Of a stretch of 64,000 bases of DNA, positions 17,092-25,534 are shown in pieces. Under the pieces are notes generated by a model. That model ran no database searches, had not been told where the DNA came from, and saw only the letters and a program-made list of their open reading frames with translations. Positions within the stretch are counted from its first letter, which is position 1. Every line of letters starts with the position of its first letter. Source of the DNA: Trebonia sp963759545 (lineage in GTDB: Bacteria; Actinomycetota; Actinomycetes; Streptosporangiales; Streptosporangiaceae); the NCBI GenBank assembly GCA_963759545.1, contig CAVXAB010000031.1:1-64000 (forward strand), in the 5' to 3' direction. The position numbers and the translations under genes were made by a program.

Positions 17092-18072
17092 CTAGGTCGG
17101 TACCTCCCTGACCACATCGCGCGGGTCCTTGTCGTCGCGCAGGCCCTGGAACCGGGGGTGACGCAGCTCGCCGTCGTCGGTCCACTCGGAGAAGCCGACC
17201 TCGCCAACGAGTCGCGGCGTGACCCAGTGCACTCCGCGCGGGCTTGGCAGCTTGCCCTTGCCGAAGGGCGCGGAGTCGCGCTCCAGGTCGGCGAGCACAT
17301 CGTGCAGGCTCTGCAAGGTGCGGGTGTCGAACCCGGTCCCCACCTTCCCCGCGTACACCAGGTCGCCGTCGGCGTCGTAGTAGCCGAGGAGCAGCGCGCC
17401 GAATCCGACGCGGGAGCGCTGCGGGTCGGTGTAGCCACCGATCACGAACTCCTGCCCGTTCTCGCACTTGAACTTGAGCCAGTTCTTGGTCCGACCGGCC
17501 AGGTAGGGGGCGTCCGCGCGCTTGGCGACCAGCCCTTCCCAGCCGTCCTTGCAGGCCTGCTCCCAGAAGGGCACGCCGTTTCCCGCCCGGTCCTCGGTGA
17601 ACCGCAGCGGGTCACGGAAGTCGACAAGTGCGGCAAGCTGCCTCTTGCGCTCGGTCAGCGGCAGCGTCCTGGTGTCATGGCCATCCGCGTAGAGCACGTC
17701 GAACAGGTAGTAGTACACCGGGATCTCGTCAAGCAGCCGCTGCGGCGGACTGGCGAGACCGAGCCGCTGCTGCAGCCGCTCGAACCGCGTCTGCGCGCCG
17801 TCAAAGGCGACGACCTCGCCGTCCAGCACCAGCTCGCCGTGCCCCTGAGTGGCCAGTGCCGCGGCGACCTCGGGGAAGGTCGTCGTGATCTCGTGCTTGC
17901 TTCTGCTCTTCAAGCTGACGCCGTCCCGGCCGCAGAACGCCAGGCAGCGCTCGCCGTCGAGCTTGCGCTCGTAGATCCATTCCGGGACGGAGAACCGCTC
18001 ATGAGTGAGGGTCGCGAGCTGCGGTTCCACCCAGGACGGCAGCGCAGCGGCACGCTCGGTATTCGACGCCAT
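17092..18072 (-). CDS. ATP-dependent DNA ligase (LigC/LigD ligase-domain type)
   Basis: A 326-residue ATP-dependent ligase. The nucleotidyl-transferase motif I is YERKLDGERC, with the lysine that takes AMP; further motifs are VLDGEVVAFD (III), WEGLVAKRADAPY (IV) and NWLKFKCENGQEFVIGGY (V). An OB-fold follows. The start is set at ATG 18072 because ggaagg lies 6 bp upstream; an ATG two codons earlier is too close to that site. It follows the polymerase-domain gene by 2 bp. Together they split the LigD functions used in bacterial non-homologous end joining. No Ku gene is visible in the window. Confidence 0.9.
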   Translation of the reverse strand: MASNTERAAALPSWVEPQLATLTHERFSVPEWIYERKLDGERCLAFCGRDGVSLKSRSKHEITTTFPEVAAALATQGHGELVLDGEVVAFDGAQTRFERLQQRLGLASPPQRLLDEIPVYYYLFDVLYADGHDTRTLPLTERKRQLAALVDFRDPLRFTEDRAGNGVPFWEQACKDGWEGLVAKRADAPYLAGRTKNWLKFKCENGQEFVIGGYTDPQRSRVGFGALLLGYYDADGDLVYAGKVGTGFDTRTLQSLHDVLADLERDSAPFGKGKLPSPRGVHWVTPRLVGEVGFSEWTDDGELRHPRFQGLRDDKDPRDVVREVPT

Positions 18073-18074
18073 CG

Positions 18075-19034
18075 TCATCCTTCCCGTCGTCCGTCGGACA
18101 GGGACTTGAGGCGGCGCCTGGCGGCAGTCAGGCCGTGCCGGTGCCTGGACATGCCGGCCCACGGGTCTGGCGTGATCGCGAGCCGATCGCCCATGGTACG
18201 CATGGTAAACCGCCGCGGGTTCAGGTCCGCGTCCTCGGCCTCGGCCCAGTGCAGCGGGGTGGCGACCGGCGCACCGTGACGGGCCCGCACCGAGTAGGGC
18301 GCGATGGCCATCTGAGCGTAGCCGTTGCGCTGCAGGTCGAGGTAGAGCCGCTTTCCTCGCTGGTCAACGCGCTGTTGCAAGGTAAGACGAGCCGGATCGT
18401 GGCGGACCATCAGCTCGGCGACCTCGCGGGCGAACTCGCGGACCTGGTCGAACCCCTCGTCGGCGCGCAGCGGCACGTGGACATGCAGGCCCTTGCCGCC
18501 GGTGGTCTTCACGTACGCGGTGAGGCCGAGCTGCTCCTCAAGCAGCCGCCGCAGGTCAAGCGCGCAGCGGCGAGCCTCGTCGAACGCGGCCTCGGCGGGC
18601 GGGTCAAGGTCGAACACCAGCTGGTCGGCCCGGTCGAGCGCGGCGACCCGGCTGAGCAGCACGTGGAGTTCGATGCAGGCCTGGTTCGCCAGGTAGATCA
18701 GCGTCTCCGGCTTGTCGCACACCACCTGGCAGACCGCGCCGCCCCGGCCCCGCCGTTCCACTTCCACCCGCTTCACCCAGTCGGGAAAGTGCCGGGAAAC
18801 GTTCTTCTGGATGATCGCCTCGCCCGTCACGCCGTCGGGATAACGCCCCATCACAACCGGCCGGTCCCGCAGGTAAGGGAGCATGCGCGGCGCGACCATG
18901 CGGTAGTAGTCGACGAGGTCGCCCTTGCGCAGGCCCTCGTCGGGGAAGAACACCTTGTCCAGGTGGGACAGCTGGACGGTCACCCCGCCCGAGGTGACCA
19001 GGTTCGCTTGCCGGCCAGTCATATCCGCAGACAT
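18075..19034 (-). CDS. LigD-type primase-polymerase domain protein
   Basis: A 319-residue AEP-superfamily polymerase (PolDom). Key motifs are the metal-binding LVFDLDPPAE, the nucleotide-binding TTGGKGLHVHVPL and the late QRNGYAQMAIAPYSVRAR. The N-terminus LSHLDKVFFPDEGLRKGDLVDYY fits LigD polymerase domains. It is the first gene of a two-gene operon with the ligase. ATG 19034 is preferred; ATG 19022 is an alternative, and an upstream GTG at 19085 would add residues coded by the repeats. Such polymerases fill gaps with ribo- or deoxynucleotides at broken ends. Confidence 0.9.
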   Translation of the reverse strand: MSADMTGRQANLVTSGGVTVQLSHLDKVFFPDEGLRKGDLVDYYRMVAPRMLPYLRDRPVVMGRYPDGVTGEAIIQKNVSRHFPDWVKRVEVERRGRGGAVCQVVCDKPETLIYLANQACIELHVLLSRVAALDRADQLVFDLDPPAEAAFDEARRCALDLRRLLEEQLGLTAYVKTTGGKGLHVHVPLRADEGFDQVREFAREVAELMVRHDPARLTLQQRVDQRGKRLYLDLQRNGYAQMAIAPYSVRARHGAPVATPLHWAEAEDADLNPRRFTMRTMGDRLAITPDPWAGMSRHRHGLTAARRRLKSLSDGRREG

Positions 19035-19091
19035 ACCGTGATCACGCCCACCGAAACTCTGCGGACCTACCGTGATCACGCCCACCGAAAC
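19034..19091. promoter_or_regulatory. Paired 24-bp repeats with palindromic core upstream of the split LigD operon
   Basis: A 24-bp sequence occurs at 19034-19057 and again at 19068-19091, 34 bp apart, about three helical turns. Each copy contains the perfect palindrome cgtgatcacg (19037-19046 and 19071-19080). They overlap the polymerase gene's start region, where a repressor would block transcription. The regulator is unknown. Confidence 0.55.
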
Positions 19092-19120
19092 GCGCCGGTC
19101 GCCTGCCGGCCTGCCTCTTG

Positions 19121-19160
19121 GCTTATCAGCGCGGCCGCGGGCTTATCAGCGCGGCCGCGC
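19121..19160. repeat. 20-bp tandem direct repeat
   Basis: gcttatcagcgcggccgcgg at 19121-19140 is followed at once by a copy differing only in its last base (19141-19160). It lies in the divergent gap between the LigD operon and the FAH-family gene. Confidence 0.8.
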
Positions 19161-19211
19161 GCGTCCGTTCCGTCCGGTTTGTCCGAGCACCCCCGTGGCC
19201 CGGTCCATGAT

Positions 19212-19251
19212 CATGTGGATTCCGCAGCTTATTAGCTGCTGAATCCACATG
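19212..19251. repeat. 18-bp inverted repeat (dispersed hairpin family)
   Basis: Arm catgtggattccgcagct (19212-19229) pairs with 19234-19251 with one mismatch and a 4-nt loop. The same outer sequence, catgatcatgtggattc, begins the hairpin at 35179, so this is one of two copies of a dispersed element. Confidence 0.75.
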
Positions 19252-19428
19252 AAAAGCGAAATCACTGTCGATCGCGCGCATCCCGAGCATGGGCGCCGCG
19301 TCCCAGGCCGCGCGCGGCCCTCACGGTCACCAGGCACCACGCATGTCAACGGCATCGCCCGCCGGGCGGACAATGGTCACCGGGTAGGTAAGGTTTCTGG
19401 TCACCTCAAGTCGTCCCGGAGGGATGTT

Positions 19429-20301
19429 GTGCGGCTGCTCAGGTTTCTGGTGAATGGTGGCGCACCCCGCGTCGGGGTGCTCGACGGCCACGTGGTGACC
19501 GAGTTCGCGGCGCCCGGGTCGCTCGGGGACCTTCTCGCGCTGCCGCTCGACCGGATCCGCGAGATCTGCGCCAACCCGGGCGGTGCGCGGATCCCGGCCG
19601 CCGACGCGGAGGTGCTCGCCCCGGTGGACGGGCGCATGGAGGTGTGGGCGGCCGGCGTCACCTACGAGCGGTCAAGGACCGCGCGGATGGCGGAGAGCGA
19701 GCAGTCGGCGGACATCTACGACCGCGTGTACGCGGCGCAGCGGCCCGAACTGTTCTTCAAGTCGGCGGCGTGGCGGGTCAGCGGCCCCGGCGGGCCGGTA
19801 TCGGTGCGGTCGGATTCGACCATCGACGTCCCTGAGCCCGAGCTCGCCGTGGTGCTCAACGCGGCCGGCGCGGTCGCGGGCTACACGATCTGCAACGACA
19901 TGAGCTCGCGCTCCATCGAGGGCGAGAACCCGCTGTACCTGCCGCAGGCCAAGATCTACCTCGGCGGCTGCGCGGTCGGCCCGTGGATCGTCCCGGCCTG
20001 GGAAGTTCCCGACCCGTACGCGCTGACCATCGAGCTGACCATCGCCCGTGACGGCTCGACCGCCTGGGCGGGCAGCGCGAGCACCGCGGCACTGCACAGG
20101 AAGATCGACGAGCTGGCCGCCTACCTGTTCCGCGCGGATGAGTTCCCTGCCGGGGTGATCCTCTCCACCGGCACCAGCGTGGTCCCTGAGCTGCCCTTCA
20201 CCCTTGAGGCGGGCGACGAGGTCCGCATCAGGATCTCGGGCATCGGCGAGCTGGTCAATCCCGTGGTCCGCGGCAAGCCCGCCCGCGCCACTTTCCGCTG
20301 A
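19429..20301 (+). CDS. Fumarylacetoacetate hydrolase family protein
   Basis: A 290-residue FAH-fold protein. GTG 19429 is chosen because ggaggg lies 5 bp upstream and the family-like N-terminus starts here (RLLRFLVNGG). The metal-binding acidic residues are in DVPEPELAVVLN, and NDMSSRSIEGENPLYLPQAK and LGGCAVGPW are typical of the family. Members cleave C-C bonds of acyl-pyruvates or act on 2-keto-3-deoxy acids. The long insertion VYAAQRPELFFKSAAWR resembles sugar-acid branch proteins. Substrate cannot be fixed from sequence. The gene stands alone. Confidence 0.85.
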   Translation: MRLLRFLVNGGAPRVGVLDGHVVTEFAAPGSLGDLLALPLDRIREICANPGGARIPAADAEVLAPVDGRMEVWAAGVTYERSRTARMAESEQSADIYDRVYAAQRPELFFKSAAWRVSGPGGPVSVRSDSTIDVPEPELAVVLNAAGAVAGYTICNDMSSRSIEGENPLYLPQAKIYLGGCAVGPWIVPAWEVPDPYALTIELTIARDGSTAWAGSASTAALHRKIDELAAYLFRADEFPAGVILSTGTSVVPELPFTLEAGDEVRIRISGIGELVNPVVRGKPARATFR

Positions 20302-20344
20302 GCCAGCACCGCGGCAGGCCCGGCGCTGACCTTGGGATGCGTTC

Positions 20345-21247
20345 TTACCTGCTACGCAGCCGACGGAGCATTCTGGCGTCCTGGAAGCCGACCGCCCGTG
20401 CGGCTGCCGCTACGGTCGCGCCGTGGCCGATCAGGTGCTCCGCGCGCTCCACGCGGAGCACCTGCTGGTAGCGCAGGGGCGTCATGCCCGTCGCGGCGAC
20501 GAAACGCCGGGTCAGGGTGCGCTCGCTGACGCCGCAGGCGTTCGCGAGATCCGCGAGCGGCAGGGCGTCGGCGAAGCGCGCCTCGATGCCGTCCTGAGCG
20601 CGGTGCGCGAGGTCGCTGAGGTGGTTGCGGTGCCGGAGCATGGCGCTGGCCTGCTGCTCGTCACCGTTGCGGCGGGCGTAGACCACCATCTCCCTGGCGA
20701 CCTGTGCGGCCATGACCGGGCCGTCGCGGACGGCGATCATGTGCAGCGCGAGGTCGATGCCGCTGGCGATCCCCGCCGAGGTGGCAACCCGGTCGTCGAC
20801 GACGTAAAGGACGTCGCGGACGACCGTCGCACCCGGGTAGCGCGCCGCGAGTTCATCCTGGATGTCGTGGTGCGTCGTGCAGCGACGACCGTCGAGCAGC
20901 CCGGCACGGCCAAGCGCCTCGGCCCCGGCGCAGACGCTGGCGACGGTCCCGCCGCCAGCATGGTGCGCCACGATGCGGTCCAGCGTGACGGCAGACAGGG
21001 ACCCGGTGCCCGCGATCTTGGGGGCGCGCCAGCCTGGGACGACGAGGAGGTCCTCGGCGGTCAGGCATGGCCAGTCCGTCTCCGCGCGGACAGTGAGGCC
21101 CTGCGCGGTGGGGACGTCCTCCTGCTCGGCGACGTAGCGCAGCGCGTACCCGCGGCCGAGGTCCGCCGCGGTGCCGAACGCCTGGGCCGGTCCCGCGAGG
21201 TCGAGCAGGTGCAGGCCTGGGACGAGCAGGAAAACAACCGTGGTCAC
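20345..21247 (-). CDS. GlxA-type transcriptional regulator (DJ-1/PfpI domain plus AraC HTH)
   Basis: 300 residues in two domains. The N-terminal half is a class-I glutamine-amidotransferase-like (DJ-1/PfpI) fold, with the nucleophile-elbow Cys in TVASVCAGAEALG. The C-terminal 90 residues are an AraC helix-turn-helix (LADLANACGVSERTLTRRFV, ATGMTPLRYQQVLRVERAEHL). The end, FQDARMLRRLRSR, is slightly short of the usual FxxxSxFxRxF tail, so the second HTH helix may be altered. Its ATG overlaps the stop of the upstream isochorismatase by 4 bp, so the two are translationally coupled. Confidence 0.87.
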   Translation of the reverse strand: MTTVVFLLVPGLHLLDLAGPAQAFGTAADLGRGYALRYVAEQEDVPTAQGLTVRAETDWPCLTAEDLLVVPGWRAPKIAGTGSLSAVTLDRIVAHHAGGGTVASVCAGAEALGRAGLLDGRRCTTHHDIQDELAARYPGATVVRDVLYVVDDRVATSAGIASGIDLALHMIAVRDGPVMAAQVAREMVVYARRNGDEQQASAMLRHRNHLSDLAHRAQDGIEARFADALPLADLANACGVSERTLTRRFVAATGMTPLRYQQVLRVERAEHLIGHGATVAAAARAVGFQDARMLRRLRSR

Positions 21248-21849
21248 GATCTGGTCAACGCCGCCGGCCTGCCGGTCACTTCCTCGATTGTCGCGATGGT
21301 CGCGAAGCGCCCGGCGAGCGCGTACTCGGTCCGCTCGATCACCGCGCCGGCCGGCAGCGTGCGCGGGTCCGCGAGGAGCTCGGCCAGGGTCTGCTCCCGT
21401 GGCGCGTCACGATGCGCGATCGGATTGGTCGCGGTGGCCTCGGTGACGAACGTGACCTGGTAGCCGAGGTCGGACGCGACCCGGGCCGTGGTCTCGCAGC
21501 ACTGCTCGGTCCTGATGCCGCAGATGACGAGGTCCGTGATGCCGCGCTGGGTGAGCAACTGCTGGAGGCCGGTCGTCGTGAACGCGTTATGCGACGTCTT
21601 GGTGAAGACCGGTTCCCCGGCCCGCGGCGCGAGCGGATTCATGAGCCGGACGTGGCCGCTGGCCGGGTCAAACGTGCCGCCTGTCCCCGGTTCGGTGTGC
21701 AGAATCCACACGACGAGGTCGTCGCGGGCCCGGACGCCGTCGACGAGGCGGGCGACATCGTCGGCGATCCTGGGGTTGGAGATGGCCTGCCACAGCGGGC
21801 GCTGGCGAAACGACTCCTGGACGTCAATAACGAGGAGAGCGCGAGTCAT
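21244..21849 (-). CDS. Isochorismatase-family cysteine hydrolase
   Basis: 201 residues of the isochorismatase-like fold. The triad is visible: Asp in LLVIDVQESF, Lys in PVFTKTSHNAF and Cys in VICGIRTEQCCETTAR. Family members hydrolyse amides such as nicotinamide, carbamates, or isochorismate. It is the first gene of a two-gene unit with the GlxA-type regulator. Reaction not assignable beyond family. Confidence 0.88.
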   Translation of the reverse strand: MTRALLVIDVQESFRQRPLWQAISNPRIADDVARLVDGVRARDDLVVWILHTEPGTGGTFDPASGHVRLMNPLAPRAGEPVFTKTSHNAFTTTGLQQLLTQRGITDLVICGIRTEQCCETTARVASDLGYQVTFVTEATATNPIAHRDAPREQTLAELLADPRTLPAGAVIERTEYALAGRFATIATIEEVTGRPAALTRS

Positions 21850-21970
21850 GCCCCAAGCATCCCCCGCGCGCCCGCCGACCTGAAAGGCAGGATCAAGCCC
21901 CGCTGCGGACCGATCCGGTCACGGACACGGCCGAGCGGGCAGCTCCCTGCCGACCGGGGCGGGCGGGCCG

Positions 21971-22666
21971 CTAGCCTGCCTGGCCGCGCGCGGCGGCGAT
22001 TGCCGCCAGGCCCCCGACGAACAGGTCCACGCCGAACTTGTAGTGATCTTCCGGGTTGTCGCACGCCGTCATCGGAAGTGCGCACTCGACCAGCCGAGGG
22101 AACTTGACCGGGGACTGCGTGGCCAGCCCGACTTGCTTCTTCCGCTGCACTTCCGTGCGCTCGACGTCATCAAGTGACTCAATCCCCGGCTCGCTCATCA
22201 CGAGCATGATGCCGGTCCACAGCGCCGAGCGTGCCGCCATGCTCGCGTCCTCCGGGCTGAATCCCGCCTTCAGCAGGATGTCCAGGGTGAGCTCGGTGGC
22301 GTTGAGCTGAGCCTCATTGCTCAGCGTCTTAGTTTGCAGCAGCAGCCCCGGCGCGGCGGGATGGGCGCGCAGCACCTTAAGCAGGGACTCAAGCAGGTTG
22401 CGGATCTGCTCGGTCCACGGGGCCGCGCGGTCGACGGTCAGGTCGATCTCGCTCCAGAGGCGCTCACCAAGGCCTTCGAGCAGTTCGTCCTTGCTGCGGA
22501 AGTGCCAGTACAGCGCCATCGGGGTCACGCCGAGCTCCGTCGCGAGCTTGCGGATCGTCAGCGCGTCAAGCCCTGTCTTGTCGACGAGCGCGAGCGCCTG
22601 GTCGACCACGGCGGCCTTGGTCAGGCGGGTCCGCTCGCCGTCGTCGGGGAGCGAGGAAGAAGTCAC
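21971..22666 (-). CDS. TetR-family repressor (tetracycline-repressor C-terminal class)
   Basis: 231 residues. The TetR DNA-binding domain is clear: ALALVDKTGLDALTIRKLA, then ELGVTPMALYWHFRSKDELL. The C-terminal ligand domain resembles the TetR_C class. GTG 22666 is preferred, since family sequence begins near residue 12; there is no clear ribosome binding site, so it may be leaderless. It is divergent from a DHA2-type efflux pump, and the gap contains five copies of TACGnCGTA-like sites, one at its own start. This is the classic layout of a repressor that controls itself and the pump. Confidence 0.88.
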   Translation of the reverse strand: MTSSSLPDDGERTRLTKAAVVDQALALVDKTGLDALTIRKLATELGVTPMALYWHFRSKDELLEGLGERLWSEIDLTVDRAAPWTEQIRNLLESLLKVLRAHPAAPGLLLQTKTLSNEAQLNATELTLDILLKAGFSPEDASMAARSALWTGIMLVMSEPGIESLDDVERTEVQRKKQVGLATQSPVKFPRLVECALPMTACDNPEDHYKFGVDLFVGGLAAIAAARGQAG

Positions 22667-22676
22667 TTGACAACTA

Positions 22677-22765
22677 TACGTCGTACAGGGCAGGATCGGC
22701 AATGAAGGACCTGTACGTCGTATAAGAACGTCATACAGGTACGGCGGACAGGTACGCCGTACACG
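22677..22765. promoter_or_regulatory. Array of TetR operator half-sites, four in a 13-bp tandem repeat
   Basis: TACGTCGTA occurs at 22677-22685 and 22714-22722. Related sites follow at 22727 (AACGTCATA), 22740 (TACGGCGGA) and 22753 (TACGCCGTA). The last four are spaced exactly 13 bp apart, with a consensus close to ggtacgtcgtaca. They lie between the TetR gene and the MFS gene. Confidence 0.75.
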
Positions 22766-22792
22766 AAATCTTCCGGGGAAGGCAACGGACTC

Positions 22793-24301
22793 ATGGCGGA
22801 ACGGACACGGTGGTGGGCGCTGACGGCGGTCAGCCTCGCCACGCTCATGACCTATCTCGACAACAACGTGACCAACGTGGCGCTCCCGACCATCGAACAC
22901 AGCCTGCACCTGTCGGTCAGCGGGCTTGAGTGGATCGTGAGCAGCTACATCCTGGTGCTCGGCGGCCTGCTGCTGGTCGGGGGCAGGGTCGCCGACATCT
23001 ACGGCAGGCGGCGGGTCTTCCTCATCGGCCTGGTCATCTTCACGCTCTCCTCGCTCGCGGCCGGCCTCGCGGGCAGCGGCGGCGTGTTGATCGCCGCCCG
23101 GGCGGTGCAAGGACTCGGCGCGGCACTCAGCATGCCGGCGACGCTCGCGATCCTCGCGGCGGCGTTCACCAACCCCCGCGAGCGGACGGCGGCCATTGGC
23201 ATCTGGGGCGGCGTCGGGGCGCTCGGCCTCGCGCTCGGCCCGGCTGTCGGCGGCCTCATCAGCCAGCACCTCCACTGGGGCTGGATCTTCCTGCTCAACG
23301 TGCCGCTCGGAGCGATCACCCTGGCGATCTCGATCCCGTTCATCACCGAGTCGCACGGCGTGCAGGAAGTAGCGGAAGCAACGGGCACCAAGCCCGCGAC
23401 GACGGCGGCACGGCTGGACATCCCCGGGCTGATCGCCTCCGCCGTCGCGCTCTTCACGCTGACCTACGCGCTGATCGAAGGCGGCGACAAGGGCTGGACC
23501 TCGGCATTGATCATCGGGGCGTTCGCGGTGGCCGCCGTCACCTTCGCCGCCTTCCTGGTGATCGAGTCGCGCAGTGCCTACCCCATGATCCCGCTGCGGA
23601 TCTTCCGGTCCGCCGCACTCAGCGGCGGCCTCGGCACGATGATGATCTGGTCGTTCGGCATCCTGGGCATCTACTTCTTCACGTCGATCTACCTGCAGAG
23701 CAACCTGGGGTTCTCGCCCACCAAGGCGGGACTGGCGTTCGTGCCGATGGCGCTGGCTATCGCGGTAGCGGCGATACTGTCGCCGCGCGTGGTCCCGGTC
23801 CTCGGCGTCAACCGCACGGTCGCGCTCGCGATGGCGGTCATGACGGCGGGCCTGGTGCTTTTCGTCCGGATCGGTGCGGGCGCGACGTTCGCTGACCTGC
23901 TGCCCGGCTTCCTAATCTTCGGCGTCGGGGCCGGCCTGATGAACGTGCCCGTCACCAACGCGGTGATCGACGGCGCGCCCGCCGCGCAGGCGGGTATCGC
24001 TTCCGCGCTGCTCAACGCGTCACGTGAGATCGCTGGCCTGCTCGGGGTGACGGTGATCGGCGCGGTGGTGCGGACGAGCGAAAGCGCGTCGCTCCGCTCG
24101 GGGACGCAGCCGGGCCAGGCCTTCATCGACGGGTATCACTCCGGCCTGTGGCTGACAATCGGCCTGCTCGCCGTCGGCGTCGTGCTCAGCTACATAACCC
24201 TGCGCCAGCGCAAGCCGTCCGTCACCGAGCAACTGGCCGCCGGAGTGGCCCTAGCCGAGTCGGAAGAGGCATTCCCGGTGGACGTTCGGATCGAAGGGTA
24301 A
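22793..24301 (+). CDS. DHA2-family MFS drug efflux transporter (EmrB/QacA type)
   Basis: 502 residues with 14 predicted membrane segments. Motif A appears as GGRVADIYGRRRVFLIG, motif B region as AARAVQGLGAALSMPATLAIL, and the antiporter motif C as GLALGPAVGGLISQHLHWGW. The N-terminal TYLDNNVTNVALPTIE is the usual start of the 14-helix DHA2 drug:proton antiporters. It is divergent from, and very likely repressed by, the TetR protein. Its substrate is probably a lipophilic drug or the cell's own metabolite. Confidence 0.92.
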   Translation: MAERTRWWALTAVSLATLMTYLDNNVTNVALPTIEHSLHLSVSGLEWIVSSYILVLGGLLLVGGRVADIYGRRRVFLIGLVIFTLSSLAAGLAGSGGVLIAARAVQGLGAALSMPATLAILAAAFTNPRERTAAIGIWGGVGALGLALGPAVGGLISQHLHWGWIFLLNVPLGAITLAISIPFITESHGVQEVAEATGTKPATTAARLDIPGLIASAVALFTLTYALIEGGDKGWTSALIIGAFAVAAVTFAAFLVIESRSAYPMIPLRIFRSAALSGGLGTMMIWSFGILGIYFFTSIYLQSNLGFSPTKAGLAFVPMALAIAVAAILSPRVVPVLGVNRTVALAMAVMTAGLVLFVRIGAGATFADLLPGFLIFGVGAGLMNVPVTNAVIDGAPAAQAGIASALLNASREIAGLLGVTVIGAVVRTSESASLRSGTQPGQAFIDGYHSGLWLTIGLLAVGVVLSYITLRQRKPSVTEQLAAGVALAESEEAFPVDVRIEG

Positions 24302-24323
24302 GAGCACGGCAGCATCATGAAAT

Positions 24324-24377
24324 ATCCGGTATGTCGCGGCGCGCCAGCGCCCGACATACCGGATCGACATACCGGAT
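24324..24377. terminator. Hairpin with a duplicated 3' arm after the MFS gene
   Basis: Arm atccggtatgtcg (24324-24336) pairs exactly with 24352-24364. The same 13-nt right arm is repeated at once at 24365-24377, so two alternative stems are possible. It lies 20 bp after the MFS stop, where a terminator is expected. Confidence 0.6.
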
Positions 24378-24506
24378 CGGCCGGCTTTCGAGGATTGAGC
24401 TCTCGGGAGCCGGCCGCTGGCGCTGTCGGGGAACTTGTTGGATGGCCTGAGCTGAGGTAAGTTACCCGCCAGTCATATATCGGGGTCGATGTTGATGGAG
24501 GCGGCG

Positions 24507-25433
24507 ATGCATGACGTCCTCGACCCGTGGATGAACCCGGTGACGTGGGCCGTTCCGTTCTTCCTGCTCTTCATCGGCATCGAACTCGCCGCGCTGAAGT
24601 GGCTCGACCACGACGATGTCAGCGGCTACCAGGCGCGGGACGCCTCGACGTCGATCCTGATGGGCCTTGGCTCGCTGGTCTCGACCCTGCTGCTGAAGGC
24701 CGCCGCGTTCTTCGTCTACATCGCCCTCTACCTGTACGTCGCGCCGTGGCACCTGCCGTTGCGCACCTGGTGGTCATGGGCCCTCGTCCTCGTCGGCGTG
24801 GACCTGGCCTACTACTGGCAGCACCGCTTCGTGCACCGCGCCCGCGTCGGCTGGGCCGCCCACCAGGCGCACCACTCCTCGGAGTACCTGAACTTCGCGA
24901 CCGCGCTGCGGCAGAAGTGGAATCCCTGGTTCGACTTCTTCTTCTGGCTGCCGCTGCCGCTGCTCGGGGTCGCGCCGTGGGCGATTTACTTCGGTTACGG
25001 GATCAACCTCGTTTACCAGTTCTTCGTCCACACCGAGACGATCAAGAAGCTGCCCCGGCCGGTCGAGTTCGTGTTTAACACGCCCTCCCATCACCGGGTG
25101 CACCACGGGTCCGACCCGATCTACCTGGACAGGAACTACGCGGGCATCCTGATTGTCTGGGACCGGATGTTCGGCACCTTCCAGCCGGAGCTATTCCGCC
25201 CGAGCTACGGTCTCACCCACCGGGTCGAGACCTACAACCTGGTCAAGCTCCAGTACGGCCACTACGCCGACCTGTGGCACGACGTCCGCCACGCCGCCTC
25301 ATGGCGAGACCGCCTCGGCTACCTGTTCATGCCTCCGGACTGGCAGCCGGGGACGGACCGCGGCGACCGAATGGCTCTCCGCCTGTCTGAACGGTTAGAA
25401 AGAGCGGGTGACGGACACGCCAGGAAGCCCTGA
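24507..25433 (+). CDS. Sterol desaturase/fatty-acid hydroxylase family membrane protein
   Basis: About 308 residues with four to five hydrophobic segments and the three histidine boxes of di-iron membrane hydroxylases: YYWQHRFVHR, AAHQAHHSSE and SHHRVHHGSD. Such enzymes hydroxylate or desaturate sterols, carotenoids or fatty acids using a di-iron centre. ATG 24507 is chosen because ggagg lies 5 bp upstream; ATG 24489 would add six residues. The gene appears monocistronic. Substrate unknown. Confidence 0.88.
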   Translation: MHDVLDPWMNPVTWAVPFFLLFIGIELAALKWLDHDDVSGYQARDASTSILMGLGSLVSTLLLKAAAFFVYIALYLYVAPWHLPLRTWWSWALVLVGVDLAYYWQHRFVHRARVGWAAHQAHHSSEYLNFATALRQKWNPWFDFFFWLPLPLLGVAPWAIYFGYGINLVYQFFVHTETIKKLPRPVEFVFNTPSHHRVHHGSDPIYLDRNYAGILIVWDRMFGTFQPELFRPSYGLTHRVETYNLVKLQYGHYADLWHDVRHAASWRDRLGYLFMPPDWQPGTDRGDRMALRLSERLERAGDGHARKP

Positions 25434-25534
25434 TTGGGAGCCCCGATTGGTGAAACCACCAGTCGTTCGGAATAAGAGATTTTGATTATCCGAACTGATA
25501 CCGGTTCCACGTCACCGGCGGCGCGCCCGCGCCT

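Larger units (their letters stand above)
19092..19428. other. Intergenic region between LigD operon and FAH-family gene
   Basis: This gap has no recognisable gene. It holds the 20-bp tandem repeat and an 18-bp hairpin at 19212-19251. An upstream extension of the FAH frame exists here (from 19249) but it begins inside the hairpin and lacks family similarity. Confidence 0.6.

Noticed and set aside
21971..23356. Long TetR frame extended upstream to 461 residues
   Set aside because: The first 230 residues are antisense to the MFS gene and are charged low-complexity sequence. TetR similarity begins only near 22666.
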